64,000 nucleotides of DNA from Paenibacillus caui (GTDB taxonomy: Bacteria; Bacillota; Bacilli; Paenibacillales; Paenibacillaceae): contig NZ_JAIOGQ010000008.1 of the NCBI RefSeq assembly GCF_019904135.1, positions 1 through 64,000 of the forward strand, in the 5' to 3' direction. Below are positions 26,580 to 36,334 of this stretch, piece after piece; position 1 is the first letter of the stretch; each line of letters opens with the position of its first letter. The position numbers and the translations under genes were made by a program. Under the pieces are notes generated by a model that saw only the letters and a program-made list of their open reading frames with translations, did not search any database and was not told the origin of the DNA.

Positions 26580-29500
26580 GATGATTCCTCCTCCAGACGG
26601 TTCCACATCTCATTTCTGCCCGGCTTGCCGAGAACTTTGTGGCGCGCTTCATCGGACGGCTCAATCTGGCAGACCGATTTGAAAGAACAAAAGGCGCAGG
26701 GGGTTTCCTGTCCCAGCCGGTAGGGCTCGATTGCCACGTCCCCTTCCGTAATCCGGGTGCCAATGCTGCGGATGGTGTTTCGCGCCGCGGACAGCAGCAC
26801 GCTCCACTGCTCCGGTGTCGCCACGGCCGCGCTGCTGTAAAACCCGCCATCAGCTTTCACTGCAACAGGCAGTATATCCGAATAGCCTTTCTCCAACTGG
26901 TTGTCCATCATGCCCACAATGTCGCGGTCTGCCATAAGCAGGCCCCTCATTTTGAAGCGTCTCAGCATCTCCTTGCGTGCCTGCTCCCCATCCAGGCCGT
27001 TGCTGCTCTGAAGAAGCGGGTTATGGACATGGAAATACAGCGTGCCGGCAGGCTGAGCCGGACTTCCCAGCCATTCCTCGGCAGAGGACAAGATGACGTC
27101 CAGATAAGTAAGCATCTGCAGCGCAAGTCCGTAATACACCTCATGCAGCTTCAGATCTGTCTGGCTGGATTTGTAATCAATCACCCTTAGCAGGATTCCG
27201 CGTTCGTTCTCCGCCATATCCACCCGGTCAATCCGCCCAACGACTTCCATGACACAACCGTTGTCCAGCTCAAAGACAAGCGGAGGAAGCTCCTTATCAG
27301 GACCGAAGTCGAGCTCAAGACCGGCCGGTTCAAAGCTTCCTCTCCGGGCTTGCTCGCCAAGGATGACCGACGCTCTTCCCACAATATTTTTCAGTTTTCG
27401 GGAAATAAAACCGTAGCGCTTTGAACTGAGCAGAATCTCGCCCTGAAGCTGCGGCACAAGCTGGTCTACGGCAGCTTCGGCTTCCCTTATGCATTCTTCG
27501 GGAGTGAGGCTGCCCCAACTGCGGTTCTCGTTCTTGAACGAAACGGCCATGGAGCTGAGCGCAGCATGAAACAGCTGGCCGATGTCAGGCGCTTTAAGCC
27601 GGTATAGCTGGCGCTCCTTAAGCTTTAAACCGTGAGAAGCAAAATGCGAAAACGGACAGGCCGCAAATTTCTCCATCCGCGAAACGCTTGTCCGCAGGCG
27701 CATGCCGTAGAGCTTCCGGCTTGTCGTCTCGGAGAGTCCCTTTGTCCCGTTGCGGTAGTCCAGGGAACCGATCAGATAGTCCATCTTCTCCTGAAATTCC
27801 GGATGCGAGCGGAACCAGTACAAGGCCCCCCACCATACCGGAGAAAGCTCGGCCCCGGCCCTCCACTGCCGAAGCTGCCCGATCAGGGCCGACAGAACCG
27901 GCCCGGGACGGGAGATTAGCTCAAGCTGAGCTATATCGTCAGAAGCCGCCGCCGGGGTATCGGCTACAAATCGTTCCCGCAGGGAAGGAAACATCGTGCG
28001 GACATCCCGCACGACTTCAGACGGCAGCAGAGCTTTTCCATCTTCATCCGCCAGCGGGTAGGAAATCCACAGCGAACGTTCAGCCGAAGACACGGCGTGG
28101 TAAATCAGAAAACGTTCATCCAGCAGCTTTCGGGTGATGCCCGGCTCCAGCGTCAGTCCGATTTCGGACAATCTCATCCGCTCCTGATCGGTCAAAACCC
28201 CTTCTTCCTGAAAAACGGCAGGCATGACGCCTTCATTGACGCCGAGCAAAAATACATGCTTCACATGCCCCGAGCGGGTTCGGTCCGTAGATCCCACAAG
28301 CACTTGGTCCAGCGATGGCGGCACCAGGCCCAGCTTCAGATCCTGAAGGCCTGTGTCCAGCACGCCGGCAAAAAGCTCTGCGCCAAGCTGTTCATCCCCC
28401 ATCATGTCCACGATCTGATCCAAAAGATCAAGCACCGCTCCCCAAAGCGACCGATGCTCCATCGCCTGCTGCGGCTTTCCCTTCATGGCAGCCTCATGGG
28501 CAAGACGGTCAAGGCGCTGGGCGGCCTGGATATCCTCCAGCAGGCGAAAGACCGCGGCGCACATTTCCCTTGCCGTTTTGCTTTTCTTCAGCCGCTTCTC
28601 AAATGCGGACAACGGACCGACAACTGTCTCGCGGCAGCGGCGAATTGTCTCCATCCGCTTAGCGTCGGCCCTGGATGCTGCCGTTTCCCCTTGCTCGCCC
28701 GGCTCCAGCGACAGGCTTGGCGCTCCCTTCCACACTTTCTCGCTGTTCCAGCGGGCGCCTTCTATGCCTGATGCCAGCACGTAATTTTCCAACAGGTCCA
28801 TATCTTCACGCGTAATGCTGCAGTCCGGCGGCAGCAGGAAATCCGTCTTCACGCAGCGGAAAACATCTTCATATTTCCAGAAACGCCGCACGACGTCCAA
28901 AGCCCCGCGCAGCATTTCCACAAGGGGATGGTGCACAACGCTTTTGCGCTGGTCCAGGAAGACCGGCACGCCATAGTCTCCGAATATCGGCTCCACGAAA
29001 GGGGCATAGTTCTCCAGGGAACGGACATAAACAGCCATATCGCGCCATCTCGCCCCTTCTTCCCTCGCAAGTCTGACCATTTCCCGGGCAGCCGCTTCGA
29101 CTTCCGCTCGCCGGCCCGCAGCTCCTCTTAATCGCAGAGACCGCTGAAGATCAGCAGGTTCTTCTCCCTGTCTTAGACGCTTCCTGGTGCCATACATGGA
29201 TTCCAGCGCAGCGAGCGTCTCGCTCCCGGCAAATCTGGGATAAGGCCGCCCGTCTAGCACTTTTACCGGCTGAATCTCAATGCCGGAATTTTCGGCAACC
29301 ATGCGCAGCTTCATATACGTTACTGCCGTCTTATGAAACAAATTGAGTTCATGCGGCGGGAGTCCGTCGTCATAAGGCCTGTCCAGCGTAAGGGCTACCT
29401 TCACTGAAGCGGCTGTTTCCATCAGCTTAAGCAGCGCTGTATATTCCTGCGGAGTAAAGCTGTAAAAACCGTCCACCCAAATTTCCGCTCCTCTTAAAAA

Positions 29501-30091
29501 AGAAGAGGATGGAGCCCCTTCCGCCAGCTTGGCGACATGATCCTCCGCGTCGATATAAAGTCCGGCCAATTCTTGCTCATATTCGCGAAACAGCAGGGCA
29601 AAATCATGCATTTTATCCCGGAGCAGCGGAGATTCCTTGTCCGACGCATCCAAAAATCTGAAATGACGTTCCAAAGCGGCCGCATCCACGCCATATCTCT
29701 TGGTTTCGGAATAAAGCATGCTGAGCCGGTCGATCAGCCCCAGTTGCCCCCCGGCATTTCGGTACAGCTTCAGATCGATCTGAAGGCGCCGCATAATGCG
29801 GTACAGCAGCATTTTCTTGCCTTCGTCGCTAATCGGCACAAGCGCGGAGCCGCCTGTCTCCTGCATGACTCTAAGGGCAAGCCTCTTGAACCCCAGCACC
29901 TGAACACGCACCGTTCCTTGAAGTCCGGGAGAGGCCGCGATCGCCCGCTCAATCTGAAAGGTTGCCTGCTCCGGGACCAAAATTACAATCGGTGGTCCTG
30001 AAGGGTTGTCGCGCAGTCGGCTGCGGATTTCTTCAAGAATCAAGCTGCTTTTGCCGCTTCCGGCTCGTCCGATAATCATCTGAAGTGACAC
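26567..30091 (-). CDS. addB: ATP-dependent nuclease subunit B (AddB)
   Basis: AddB is the partner subunit of AddA with an inactivated helicase fold, a Chi-recognition role and a C-terminal nuclease. Walker A is GRAGSGKSS near residues 8-16. The nuclease motif region has RIDRVDM and LLRVIDYKSSQTDLKL. Cysteines in FAACPFSHFA and in CAFCSFKSVCQ match the four-cysteine iron-sulphur cluster of the family. The length of 1174 residues is normal. addB is followed by addA with a 13-base overlap, so the two form an operon. Confidence 0.97.
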   Translation of the reverse strand: MSLQMIIGRAGSGKSSLILEEIRSRLRDNPSGPPIVILVPEQATFQIERAIAASPGLQGTVRVQVLGFKRLALRVMQETGGSALVPISDEGKKMLLYRIMRRLQIDLKLYRNAGGQLGLIDRLSMLYSETKRYGVDAAALERHFRFLDASDKESPLLRDKMHDFALLFREYEQELAGLYIDAEDHVAKLAEGAPSSSFLRGAEIWVDGFYSFTPQEYTALLKLMETAASVKVALTLDRPYDDGLPPHELNLFHKTAVTYMKLRMVAENSGIEIQPVKVLDGRPYPRFAGSETLAALESMYGTRKRLRQGEEPADLQRSLRLRGAAGRRAEVEAAAREMVRLAREEGARWRDMAVYVRSLENYAPFVEPIFGDYGVPVFLDQRKSVVHHPLVEMLRGALDVVRRFWKYEDVFRCVKTDFLLPPDCSITREDMDLLENYVLASGIEGARWNSEKVWKGAPSLSLEPGEQGETAASRADAKRMETIRRCRETVVGPLSAFEKRLKKSKTAREMCAAVFRLLEDIQAAQRLDRLAHEAAMKGKPQQAMEHRSLWGAVLDLLDQIVDMMGDEQLGAELFAGVLDTGLQDLKLGLVPPSLDQVLVGSTDRTRSGHVKHVFLLGVNEGVMPAVFQEEGVLTDQERMRLSEIGLTLEPGITRKLLDERFLIYHAVSSAERSLWISYPLADEDGKALLPSEVVRDVRTMFPSLRERFVADTPAAASDDIAQLELISRPGPVLSALIGQLRQWRAGAELSPVWWGALYWFRSHPEFQEKMDYLIGSLDYRNGTKGLSETTSRKLYGMRLRTSVSRMEKFAACPFSHFASHGLKLKERQLYRLKAPDIGQLFHAALSSMAVSFKNENRSWGSLTPEECIREAEAAVDQLVPQLQGEILLSSKRYGFISRKLKNIVGRASVILGEQARRGSFEPAGLELDFGPDKELPPLVFELDNGCVMEVVGRIDRVDMAENERGILLRVIDYKSSQTDLKLHEVYYGLALQMLTYLDVILSSAEEWLGSPAQPAGTLYFHVHNPLLQSSNGLDGEQARKEMLRRFKMRGLLMADRDIVGMMDNQLEKGYSDILPVAVKADGGFYSSAAVATPEQWSVLLSAARNTIRSIGTRITEGDVAIEPYRLGQETPCAFCSFKSVCQIEPSDEARHKVLGKPGRNEMWNRLEEESSWNS

Positions 30092-30162
30092 GGGAAAACC
30101 TCCCTTATATAATAAACGCTCTTATTTCGGAGCGAACTTCCATCTCTATATGGATAGCTAAT

Positions 30163-30171
30163 AGTATACCA
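30163..30171 (-). promoter_or_regulatory. Extended -10 promoter element upstream of addB
   Basis: TGGTATACT on the minus strand is an extended -10 about 72 bases upstream of the addB ATG. The surrounding AT-rich sequence fits a promoter, but no clear -35 is present. Confidence 0.5.
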
Positions 30172-30241
30172 TAACCCAAAAATAATGGAACATATGTTTG
30201 CTATTTGAAGAAACATTTTTTTCCATAATATCAAGTTCAAA

Positions 30242-30287
30242 AATAAAAAAAGGCAGACCCTCGGACGATACATCCTGAAGGTCTGCC
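30242..30287 (-). terminator. Terminator downstream of the RlmI-type gene
   Basis: Minus-strand arms GGCAGACC and GGGTCTGCC are followed by TTTTTTTATTT. It lies about 58 bases past the stop codon of the gene at 30345. Confidence 0.85.
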
Positions 30288-30344
30288 CTGCTCCATCATT
30301 TCTCTGAAGGGGTGAGTATGGTAAAGCACCGCTGAAGCGGCCGC

Positions 30345-31709
30345 TTAAACCGTTTTACTCCGCACTTCAAAGATGGCAAATTTCAAATAATGCCCTTCCT
30401 CAACGCCCAAAATTTGCGGATGGTCTTTTCCGGCGGCCCGCCATTCGACAAGCCGCAATATTTTGCCCGCATCGGCCGCAGCTTCGGCGATGGTGCTGAG
30501 GAAAAGCTCCGGACGCATGTGGTAGGAGCAGCTGGCTGTCACCAGATATCCGCCCTCATTGACGAGCTTCATGCCGTGCAGATTGATATCCTTGTATCCG
30601 CGGCACGCTCCTTTGACCGCCTTTCTCGTCTTCGCAAAGGCCGGCGGGTCAAGAATAACGACATCCCACGTTCTGCCGGTTCCGGCCTCCATAGGCACCG
30701 AAGTATCCACCTTTCCTTCGGCGCGCGCCTTCCGTTCCTCCTGGCCTTTTACCTGGCTGCGCAGGTAATCGAAAGCGTCCGCAACGACAAACTCCACTCT
30801 GTCGTCGAATCCGTTAAGTCTGACGTTTTCCCGGGCGCTTTCGATGGCATGTTCGGAAATATCAAGACAGGTAACCTTCTTGGCTCCGTACTTGCAGGCA
30901 TGGAGCGTAAAGCTTCCGGTATGCGAAAAACATTCGAGCACGGTTGCCCCATCCCAATAAGGGAACGAAATTTCCTTGCCGTTGCGGTTTACCGGTACAG
31001 TACGGCTGCTTCCGTCTTCCCCTTCTACCTGCTTAAGCCCGATTCCGCTTCGTTCTCCCCAGCCAGTCATCAGAGGAGCAATAGAGTCGCGGTTCTCCCG
31101 CTGGTCGAAAAAGTATCCCGTCTTCTGTCCTTCTTCAATATCCACAGAGATCAGCAGCCCGTTCTCGGTTACCGTGACATGACGCGGACAATCGCCGTAC
31201 AGCGGGCCTTTGGTTTGCTCCAGTCCCTCGATCTCGCGAACGCCTACATCGCTGCGCTCGTAAATTCCTTTCGGATTCATCACCTGTACCAGAGCTTCCG
31301 CGATCTGCTCCCGGCGCTGATCCATGCCCAAAGTCAGCAGCTGGACAACCAGTATATCACCAAAACGGTCCACGATGAGACCGGGGAGAAAATCGGCTTC
31401 CCCATATACGAGCCTGTAGGCATCCTCCTGAACAAAACGGCGGCGGTGGCGCAGACAATCCCGAAAGCGTTCCGCGAAAAAAGAGGTGTCCATTTCCCGG
31501 AGCGGCTGGTAAGCTACTGCTCTTACCGTAATCTGGGAGGCCGGGTTATAGTATCCGGTTGCCAGATACCGGCGCTGATGGTTTACAACGTCAACCAGGT
31601 CGCCTGGCGCCGGATCTCCTTCCACAAGGTCGATTTCACTCTGGTAAACCCAGGGATGCCCCTGCTCAAGCCGCTTTTTGCGGCTGCGCTGCAATACAAC
31701 AATTGCCAT
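30345..31709 (-). CDS. Class I SAM-dependent rRNA methyltransferase (RlmI/YwbD type)
   Basis: The protein has an N-terminal PUA RNA-binding domain (GHPWVYQSEIDLVEGD, about residues 10-75), a middle domain with RLVYGEADFLPGLIVDRF, and a Rossmann methyltransferase domain with LECFSHTGSFTLHA and the catalytic-type VILDPPAFAKTRKA. RlmI in E. coli makes m5C1962 in 23S rRNA. The ATG at 31709 (MAIVVLQRSRKKRLEQGHPW) matches the family start, although AGGAG is 13 bases upstream, which is long. Two insertions (around residues 215-240 and 325-350) make the 454-residue protein somewhat longer than E. coli RlmI. It is divergent from the Na/Pi cotransporter. Confidence 0.9.
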   Translation of the reverse strand: MAIVVLQRSRKKRLEQGHPWVYQSEIDLVEGDPAPGDLVDVVNHQRRYLATGYYNPASQITVRAVAYQPLREMDTSFFAERFRDCLRHRRRFVQEDAYRLVYGEADFLPGLIVDRFGDILVVQLLTLGMDQRREQIAEALVQVMNPKGIYERSDVGVREIEGLEQTKGPLYGDCPRHVTVTENGLLISVDIEEGQKTGYFFDQRENRDSIAPLMTGWGERSGIGLKQVEGEDGSSRTVPVNRNGKEISFPYWDGATVLECFSHTGSFTLHACKYGAKKVTCLDISEHAIESARENVRLNGFDDRVEFVVADAFDYLRSQVKGQEERKARAEGKVDTSVPMEAGTGRTWDVVILDPPAFAKTRKAVKGACRGYKDINLHGMKLVNEGGYLVTASCSYHMRPELFLSTIAEAAADAGKILRLVEWRAAGKDHPQILGVEEGHYLKFAIFEVRSKTV

Positions 31710-31900
31710 AAAGGTATGTCCACTCCTGAATCGTAGATTTTCATTAAGGTTGTGTGTCTTTTTCATGCTGTCCGTTAAAATCGTATTTCCGCACTTCCGG
31801 CAGGCTTGTCATGCCCGGATTTCTTTGCGCATAAACATACTCAAGAAGCATGTACTTCTTCCGCGTTATACGTCATCATCAAGAAAGGAGGACCGCCCGG

Positions 31901-32884
31901 GTGGTTCGCGAAATCATGATCCCGCTGACGTTTGGACTGGCCCTCTTTATTTTCGGTATGAAAATGATGGAGCTTGCCCTGCAGGCGTGGGCGGGACCGG
32001 TACTGACGAGACTGCTGAACGCTTCGACGGCCACGCCGCTCAAAGGAATGCTGTTCAGCACCATAGTAACAGCTCTGCTCCAAAGCAGTACGGCTGTCAC
32101 CGTCATGACCATTGGCCTCGTCAATGCCGGTCTGTTAACCTATGGCCGTACACTCGGCATCATCCTGGGCGGCAATATCGGCACCTGCCTGACCACAGAG
32201 CTGATTGCGCTGCAGCTTACACGCATGGGCTTCCCGCTGCTTCTGCTGTCTCTCTGCATCTGGTTTGCCGCAGTTGCTTTTAAAGAAAGGCTTCCCGCCG
32301 GGCTAGCGCGTTATGCTTCCCTGCTGGACTCGGTTCAGCATGCTTCCCTCGCCGGCGCAGGCTTCAGCCTTGTTCTGACGGCAATTTCATGGATGCAGAG
32401 CACAGGCGGCGCGCTGCAGGCCTACGGGTTGATCGATTGGTTCACCAAACAGGCCGAAAGCAGCATACTGTGGGGCGTCCTAGCCGGCGCCGCCCTAGCC
32501 GCCCTTGTCCACAGCAGCGCTGCCGTGATCGGGCTGGCGATGGGACTGGCCGCTTCGGGAGCGTTCCCCGTGCCGCTTGGCATCGCTGTAGTGATCGGCT
32601 CGAATGTAGGCACCTGCGTAACGGCGCTGATCGCTTCCATCGGCAGCACCCGATCCGGCCGATTCGTGGCCTGGTCGCATATTCTGCTTAATGTCTGCGG
32701 AGCCTTGCTGTTCCTGCCGTTCATTCCCGAGCTTGAAGCGCTGTCGGCATGGCTGTCGCCAGAAGCTTCCAGTCAGATTGCACACAGCCAAACGCTGTTC
32801 AACGTTCTGAGTTCCTTGCTCGCGCTGCCCGTCTGCTACCTGCCGGTCTGGAAGCGTCTGGATCAATCCAATTCAAAAGATTGA
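31901..32884 (+). CDS. Na/Pi cotransporter family protein
   Basis: This membrane transporter of the PNaS family (NptA/YqeW type) imports phosphate with sodium. The two inverted repeats carry the signature QSSTAVTVMTIGLVNAG and HSSAAVIGLAMGLAASG, and each is followed by a Gly-Asn block (GNIGTC, SNVGTC). About 8-9 membrane helices are visible. The GTG at 31901 has AAAGGAGG about 9 bases upstream. The 328-residue protein lacks the C-terminal PhoU-like domain found in longer members. It is an isolated plus-strand gene between minus-strand neighbours. Confidence 0.92.
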   Translation: MVREIMIPLTFGLALFIFGMKMMELALQAWAGPVLTRLLNASTATPLKGMLFSTIVTALLQSSTAVTVMTIGLVNAGLLTYGRTLGIILGGNIGTCLTTELIALQLTRMGFPLLLLSLCIWFAAVAFKERLPAGLARYASLLDSVQHASLAGAGFSLVLTAISWMQSTGGALQAYGLIDWFTKQAESSILWGVLAGAALAALVHSSAAVIGLAMGLAASGAFPVPLGIAVVIGSNVGTCVTALIASIGSTRSGRFVAWSHILLNVCGALLFLPFIPELEALSAWLSPEASSQIAHSQTLFNVLSSLLALPVCYLPVWKRLDQSNSKD

Positions 32885-32906
32885 AATAGCTAGGGAAAAC
32901 AGCTTG

Positions 32907-33347
32907 TCAGTTCTCCACTCCGAGCATTTTGAGCGCTTTTTCCAGAATGAAATCATTGTTATCGTAACCGGCAGTCCGCTGCTTCTCCAAAGCCTCATGC
33001 GGCTCATACCAGGCGACCCCGCGGATTTCCTCTACTTGCGCTTTCAGGTCGCCTTCTTTGCTTTCCACCAAGTAATAGTGCACTTCCTTGTCCACTTCGC
33101 CATGCTCGGCGTGCTGATATTTATAGGCGATAATATCGATCGGCTTCACGATGCTGCCCTTCACGCCCGTTTCTTCCCAAATCTCCCTTAGAGCCGTCTC
33201 TTCAACCGTTTCGCCTTGCTCCTGTTTTCCTTTCGCAAAGGATATTTTTCCATAACGGTCTGTAATCAATTGAATTTGCAGCTGCTTGTCTTCCCTGCGA
33301 AAAACGACGCCCCCGGCGGATATTTCTTTGTACGGCAAACGGCTCAC
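32907..33347 (-). CDS. NUDIX hydrolase
   Basis: This 146-residue protein has the complete Nudix box, GKQEQGETVEETALREIWEE followed by TG. The family hydrolyses nucleoside diphosphates linked to another group; the substrate cannot be predicted. ISAGGVVFRR at the N-terminus is typical of the Ap4A or mutator-like branch. It lies upstream of mtaB's stop and shares its strand, with 82 bases before mtaB. Confidence 0.92.
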   Translation of the reverse strand: MSRLPYKEISAGGVVFRREDKQLQIQLITDRYGKISFAKGKQEQGETVEETALREIWEETGVKGSIVKPIDIIAYKYQHAEHGEVDKEVHYYLVESKEGDLKAQVEEIRGVAWYEPHEALEKQRTAGYDNNDFILEKALKMLGVEN

Positions 33348-33370
33348 CCTCTCTTATAGCTTGAACAATA

Positions 33371-33402
33371 AGGATTCCATTCCTTTTGCGAAATGAAATC
33401 CT
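33371..33402 (-). repeat. Hairpin between the Nudix and mtaB genes
   Basis: Arms AGGATTCCATT and AATGAAATCCT (11 positions, one G-T pair) enclose a 10-base loop. It is placed like a terminator for mtaB, but no good T-run follows. Confidence 0.4.
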
Positions 33403-33429
33403 GCATTCGGACTTAACACACAGAAAAGC

Positions 33430-34773
33430 TCACCGGCCCGCTGCCTCGGGCAGTGCGTCCAGAATCCGGACGAGCGTGCCTTCGCAGCTGTTGACGCCGG
33501 CTTTTGTCACCTTGACGCGGGACAATCTTCCGGTAAGATCCTCGTTCGTATCGAACACCACCTGAAGATAATTGTCGCTCAAGCCCATAGCCCGTCCCGG
33601 ACCATATTGGCCTTTCTCATCTCGTTCGGGAATGACATCCAGCACGTCACCTACAAATTTTTCGGCATAAGCCAGCTGCATCTGTTCGGACAAATCGATC
33701 AGTTCATGCACGCGGGCATGCTTCACTTCCTCGTCCACCTGGTCTTCCATCCGGGCAGCCGGCGTACCGGTGCGTTTGGAATAAGGGAAGACGTGGAGCT
33801 CGGAGAAGCCGATCCGCTTGATCGCCTCAAAGCCGTCGCGGAACAGCTCGTCGGTTTCGCCCGGGAAGCCGACAATCACATCGGTCGTAATGGCGACATC
33901 AGGCATAAAATCGCGGATTTTCCGGATTTTCTCCTCAAATTCGGCGACCGTATATTTGCGTCTCATCCGTTTGAGCACTTCATCATTTCCCGCCTGCAGC
34001 GGAATATGAAAATGACGGCACATTTTCGGCGATTCCTTCAGAACCTTGAGCACGTTGTCATCAATTTGGCTCGCTTCAATGGAACTGATCCGCACCCGTT
34101 CCAGTCCTTCCACCTTGTCCAGATCCCACAGCAGATCGGCCAAACGGTAGTTATCCAGATCGTCGCCATACCCGCCCGTATGAATGCCGGTCAGGACAAT
34201 TTCCTTGTAGCCTGCGGCAACAAGCTGTCTGGCTTGCGCCAGAACGCTTTTGGGATCACGGCTCCGGGACAAGCCTCTGGACCACGGAATGATGCAGAAG
34301 GTGCAGAAGTTGTTGCAGCCTTCCTGGATTTTAAGAAACGCGCGGGTATGGTCCGTGAAGTTCGGAACATCAAGCTCTTCGAATTCCCGGGTTTTCATAA
34401 TGTTGCGAACCGCATTGATCGGCTTTCGTTTCTGCTGGATTTCTTCTACATAAGAAATGATTTTGTCGCGGTCCTGCGTGCCGATCACGAGATCGACTCC
34501 CGGAATATCCATAATTTCGGCGGGCGAGGTCTGCGCATAGCAGCCTGTTACCGCAATAATGGCGTCGGGATTCCGGCGAACGGCACGGCGGATGATCTGC
34601 CGGCTCTTTTTATCACCCGTATTGGTTACTGTACAGGTATTGATCAAGTACACATCTGCGGTTTGTTCGAAGTCTACCTGTTCATATCCTTCGTTTTTAA
34701 ACAACTGCCAAATGGCTTCCGTATCATAAAAGTTAACTTTACATCCTAACGTGTAAAAAGCTACGGATGGCAT
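33430..34773 (-). CDS. mtaB: tRNA ms2t6A37 methylthiotransferase MtaB
   Basis: MtaB adds a methylthio group to t6A37 of tRNAs reading ANN codons. It is a radical SAM enzyme with two iron-sulphur clusters. The N-terminal UPF0004 domain has GCKVNFYD, INTCTVTNTGDKKSR and VTGCYAQ cysteines. The radical SAM motif is GCNNFCTFCIIPWSRG. A TRAM domain ends the protein. The ATG at 34773 has GGGGGAG 6 bases upstream. The length is 447 residues. The gene follows rsmE with one base between. Confidence 0.95.
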   Translation of the reverse strand: MPSVAFYTLGCKVNFYDTEAIWQLFKNEGYEQVDFEQTADVYLINTCTVTNTGDKKSRQIIRRAVRRNPDAIIAVTGCYAQTSPAEIMDIPGVDLVIGTQDRDKIISYVEEIQQKRKPINAVRNIMKTREFEELDVPNFTDHTRAFLKIQEGCNNFCTFCIIPWSRGLSRSRDPKSVLAQARQLVAAGYKEIVLTGIHTGGYGDDLDNYRLADLLWDLDKVEGLERVRISSIEASQIDDNVLKVLKESPKMCRHFHIPLQAGNDEVLKRMRRKYTVAEFEEKIRKIRDFMPDVAITTDVIVGFPGETDELFRDGFEAIKRIGFSELHVFPYSKRTGTPAARMEDQVDEEVKHARVHELIDLSEQMQLAYAEKFVGDVLDVIPERDEKGQYGPGRAMGLSDNYLQVVFDTNEDLTGRLSRVKVTKAGVNSCEGTLVRILDALPEAAGR

Positions 34774-34774
34774 A

Positions 34775-35539
34775 TCAAGCTCCCCCCATTTCTCCGGTTT
34801 CATATAATATGCAGGTCAGGGCGGCCATCCCGGCCGTCTCCGTTCTGAGAATGCGTCTGCCGAGTCCGACGGATTTGGCCCCGGCGGATTCAGCCGCGCG
34901 GACTTCCTCCTCGCCGAATCCGCCCTCCGGACCGACCGCTATCAGCACCCGATAGGGCCTGCTTCGATCAAGACCGGATGCAAACGGCTGCAGCACATCT
35001 CTTAACTGTTCACCTTGCTCTTGTTCATAACAAATACAGACCAGATCGTAATCTGCAAAAAGACGAAGCAGCTCCTTCCACTTAACAGGCTGCCGTACAG
35101 CCGGAATGATGCTGCGATGTGCCTGTTCTGCGGCTTCTTTGGCTATTTTAACCCATCTGGCAACCCGTTTCCCTTCCTTTCGTTCATCGTACTGCACAAT
35201 CGTGCGTTCCGACAGGAAAGGAATAAAGGATACTGCGCCGATTTCGGTGCATTTTTGAATGACTGTCTCCATTTTATCCCCTTTGGGCAGGCTCTGGGCA
35301 ATATCTACCTGAATCCAGGGCTCTCCCGACTGGGGCAACAGCTCCACAATGGCGGCTGTCACCTCCTGTGGTTCTATAGAGGTAATTTCTACAACCGCTT
35401 CCCGTCCCATCCCGTTACTGGCGATGATCTTATCGCCGGGCTTGCCCCGCATCACCTTCGTAATATGGCGCGCATCTTCGCCGGCAATGATGATCTGTTC
35501 GTCACCGAACTGTTCGGGCGGTATGAAATAACGCTGCAT
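34775..35539 (-). CDS. rsmE: 16S rRNA (uracil(1498)-N(3))-methyltransferase RsmE
   Basis: RsmE methylates U1498 of 16S rRNA. The N-terminal PUA-like domain begins MQRYFIPPEQF and the SPOUT knot has LIAVGPEGGFGEEEV and LGRRILRTETA near the C-terminus. The ATG at 35539 is preferred, with AAGGA 9 bases upstream; the ATG at 35545 is nearly as good. It lies upstream of mtaB, in the order seen in B. subtilis (yqeU-yqeV). Confidence 0.95.
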   Translation of the reverse strand: MQRYFIPPEQFGDEQIIIAGEDARHITKVMRGKPGDKIIASNGMGREAVVEITSIEPQEVTAAIVELLPQSGEPWIQVDIAQSLPKGDKMETVIQKCTEIGAVSFIPFLSERTIVQYDERKEGKRVARWVKIAKEAAEQAHRSIIPAVRQPVKWKELLRLFADYDLVCICYEQEQGEQLRDVLQPFASGLDRSRPYRVLIAVGPEGGFGEEEVRAAESAGAKSVGLGRRILRTETAGMAALTCILYETGEMGGA

Positions 35540-35645
35540 GCTCATCAATCCTTGTTCCATTTTGCCAAACACCATCATACAACTTTTGACCTGGACTGGC
35601 TATACCCTTGGCCCCTTTAGAAAATATCCCGCTTCTATTGCACGA

Positions 35646-36332
35646 TTATTGTGCTCCGGTCAGGAGTAAATAAAAGTGTATAAAGCCTTTGTAAATATCC
35701 ACGGTAAGTCCGAACAACGGGTCCAGAGTTGCTGCGCGGAGAGGGGGGATAAAAACAAAGAGAAGAAAGATAAGCACAGCCCACTGTTCGTACTGCTGAA
35801 GCACGATCCGGAAACGGCGAGGCGCCAAATCTTCGACGATCCGGTATCCGTCAAGCGGCGGGAGTGGCAGCAGGTTGAACAGGAACAAAGAGATATTAAT
35901 ATTAATCAAATATACAAAAAACAGATAGATCGCTTCATTGAGCTTAGACGTATTCTCCGCGCTAATCACGCCGTTTGTCGCAAGGGCCATGTAGATCATG
36001 GTCCCGACAAAGGCAATCAACAGGTTGCTAAGCGGCCCGACGGCTGAAACAATAATCCCCATCAACCTTGGCTTGCTGAAATTGTCACGGTTAACCGGCA
36101 CAGGGCGGGCCCAGCCGAAACCGAGTATCAGCAGCATCAGGGTCCCGAACAAATCGACGTGGGAGGCCGGATTGAGCGTGACCCGCCCGAGCAGCTTGGC
36201 GGTAGGATCGCCAAATTTATTTGCAAAATATGCGTGTGAAAATTCATGAATAGTAAAAGCAATAAGAAGCACAATCAGAATAAAAGGAAGGTTCTGAACA
36301 GGGTAAGCTAAAATTGAATTCAGAAAGTCCAT
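35646..36332 (-). CDS. Site-2 protease family protein (M50)
   Basis: This intramembrane zinc metalloprotease is of the compact type without PDZ domain. The active-site helix carries HEFSHAY (HExxH), and the third ligand region is NLLPLPPLDGYRI (NPxPxLDG type). Four to six membrane helices are visible in 228 residues. The start MDFLNSILAYPVQN is chosen with AAAGGGG as ribosome binding site. Substrates of this subfamily are mostly unknown. It is directly downstream of prmA. Confidence 0.92.
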   Translation of the reverse strand: MDFLNSILAYPVQNLPFILIVLLIAFTIHEFSHAYFANKFGDPTAKLLGRVTLNPASHVDLFGTLMLLILGFGWARPVPVNRDNFSKPRLMGIIVSAVGPLSNLLIAFVGTMIYMALATNGVISAENTSKLNEAIYLFFVYLININISLFLFNLLPLPPLDGYRIVEDLAPRRFRIVLQQYEQWAVLIFLLFVFIPPLRAATLDPLFGLTVDIYKGFIHFYLLLTGAQ

Positions 36333-36334
36333 GT

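Noticed and set aside
30390..31736. 448-codon open frame on the plus strand opposite the RlmI-type gene
   Set aside because: The minus-strand protein has clear PUA and methyltransferase motifs; the plus frame is a shadow.
33607..34749. 380-codon frame opposite mtaB
   Set aside because: mtaB has all radical SAM motifs; the antisense frame has none.
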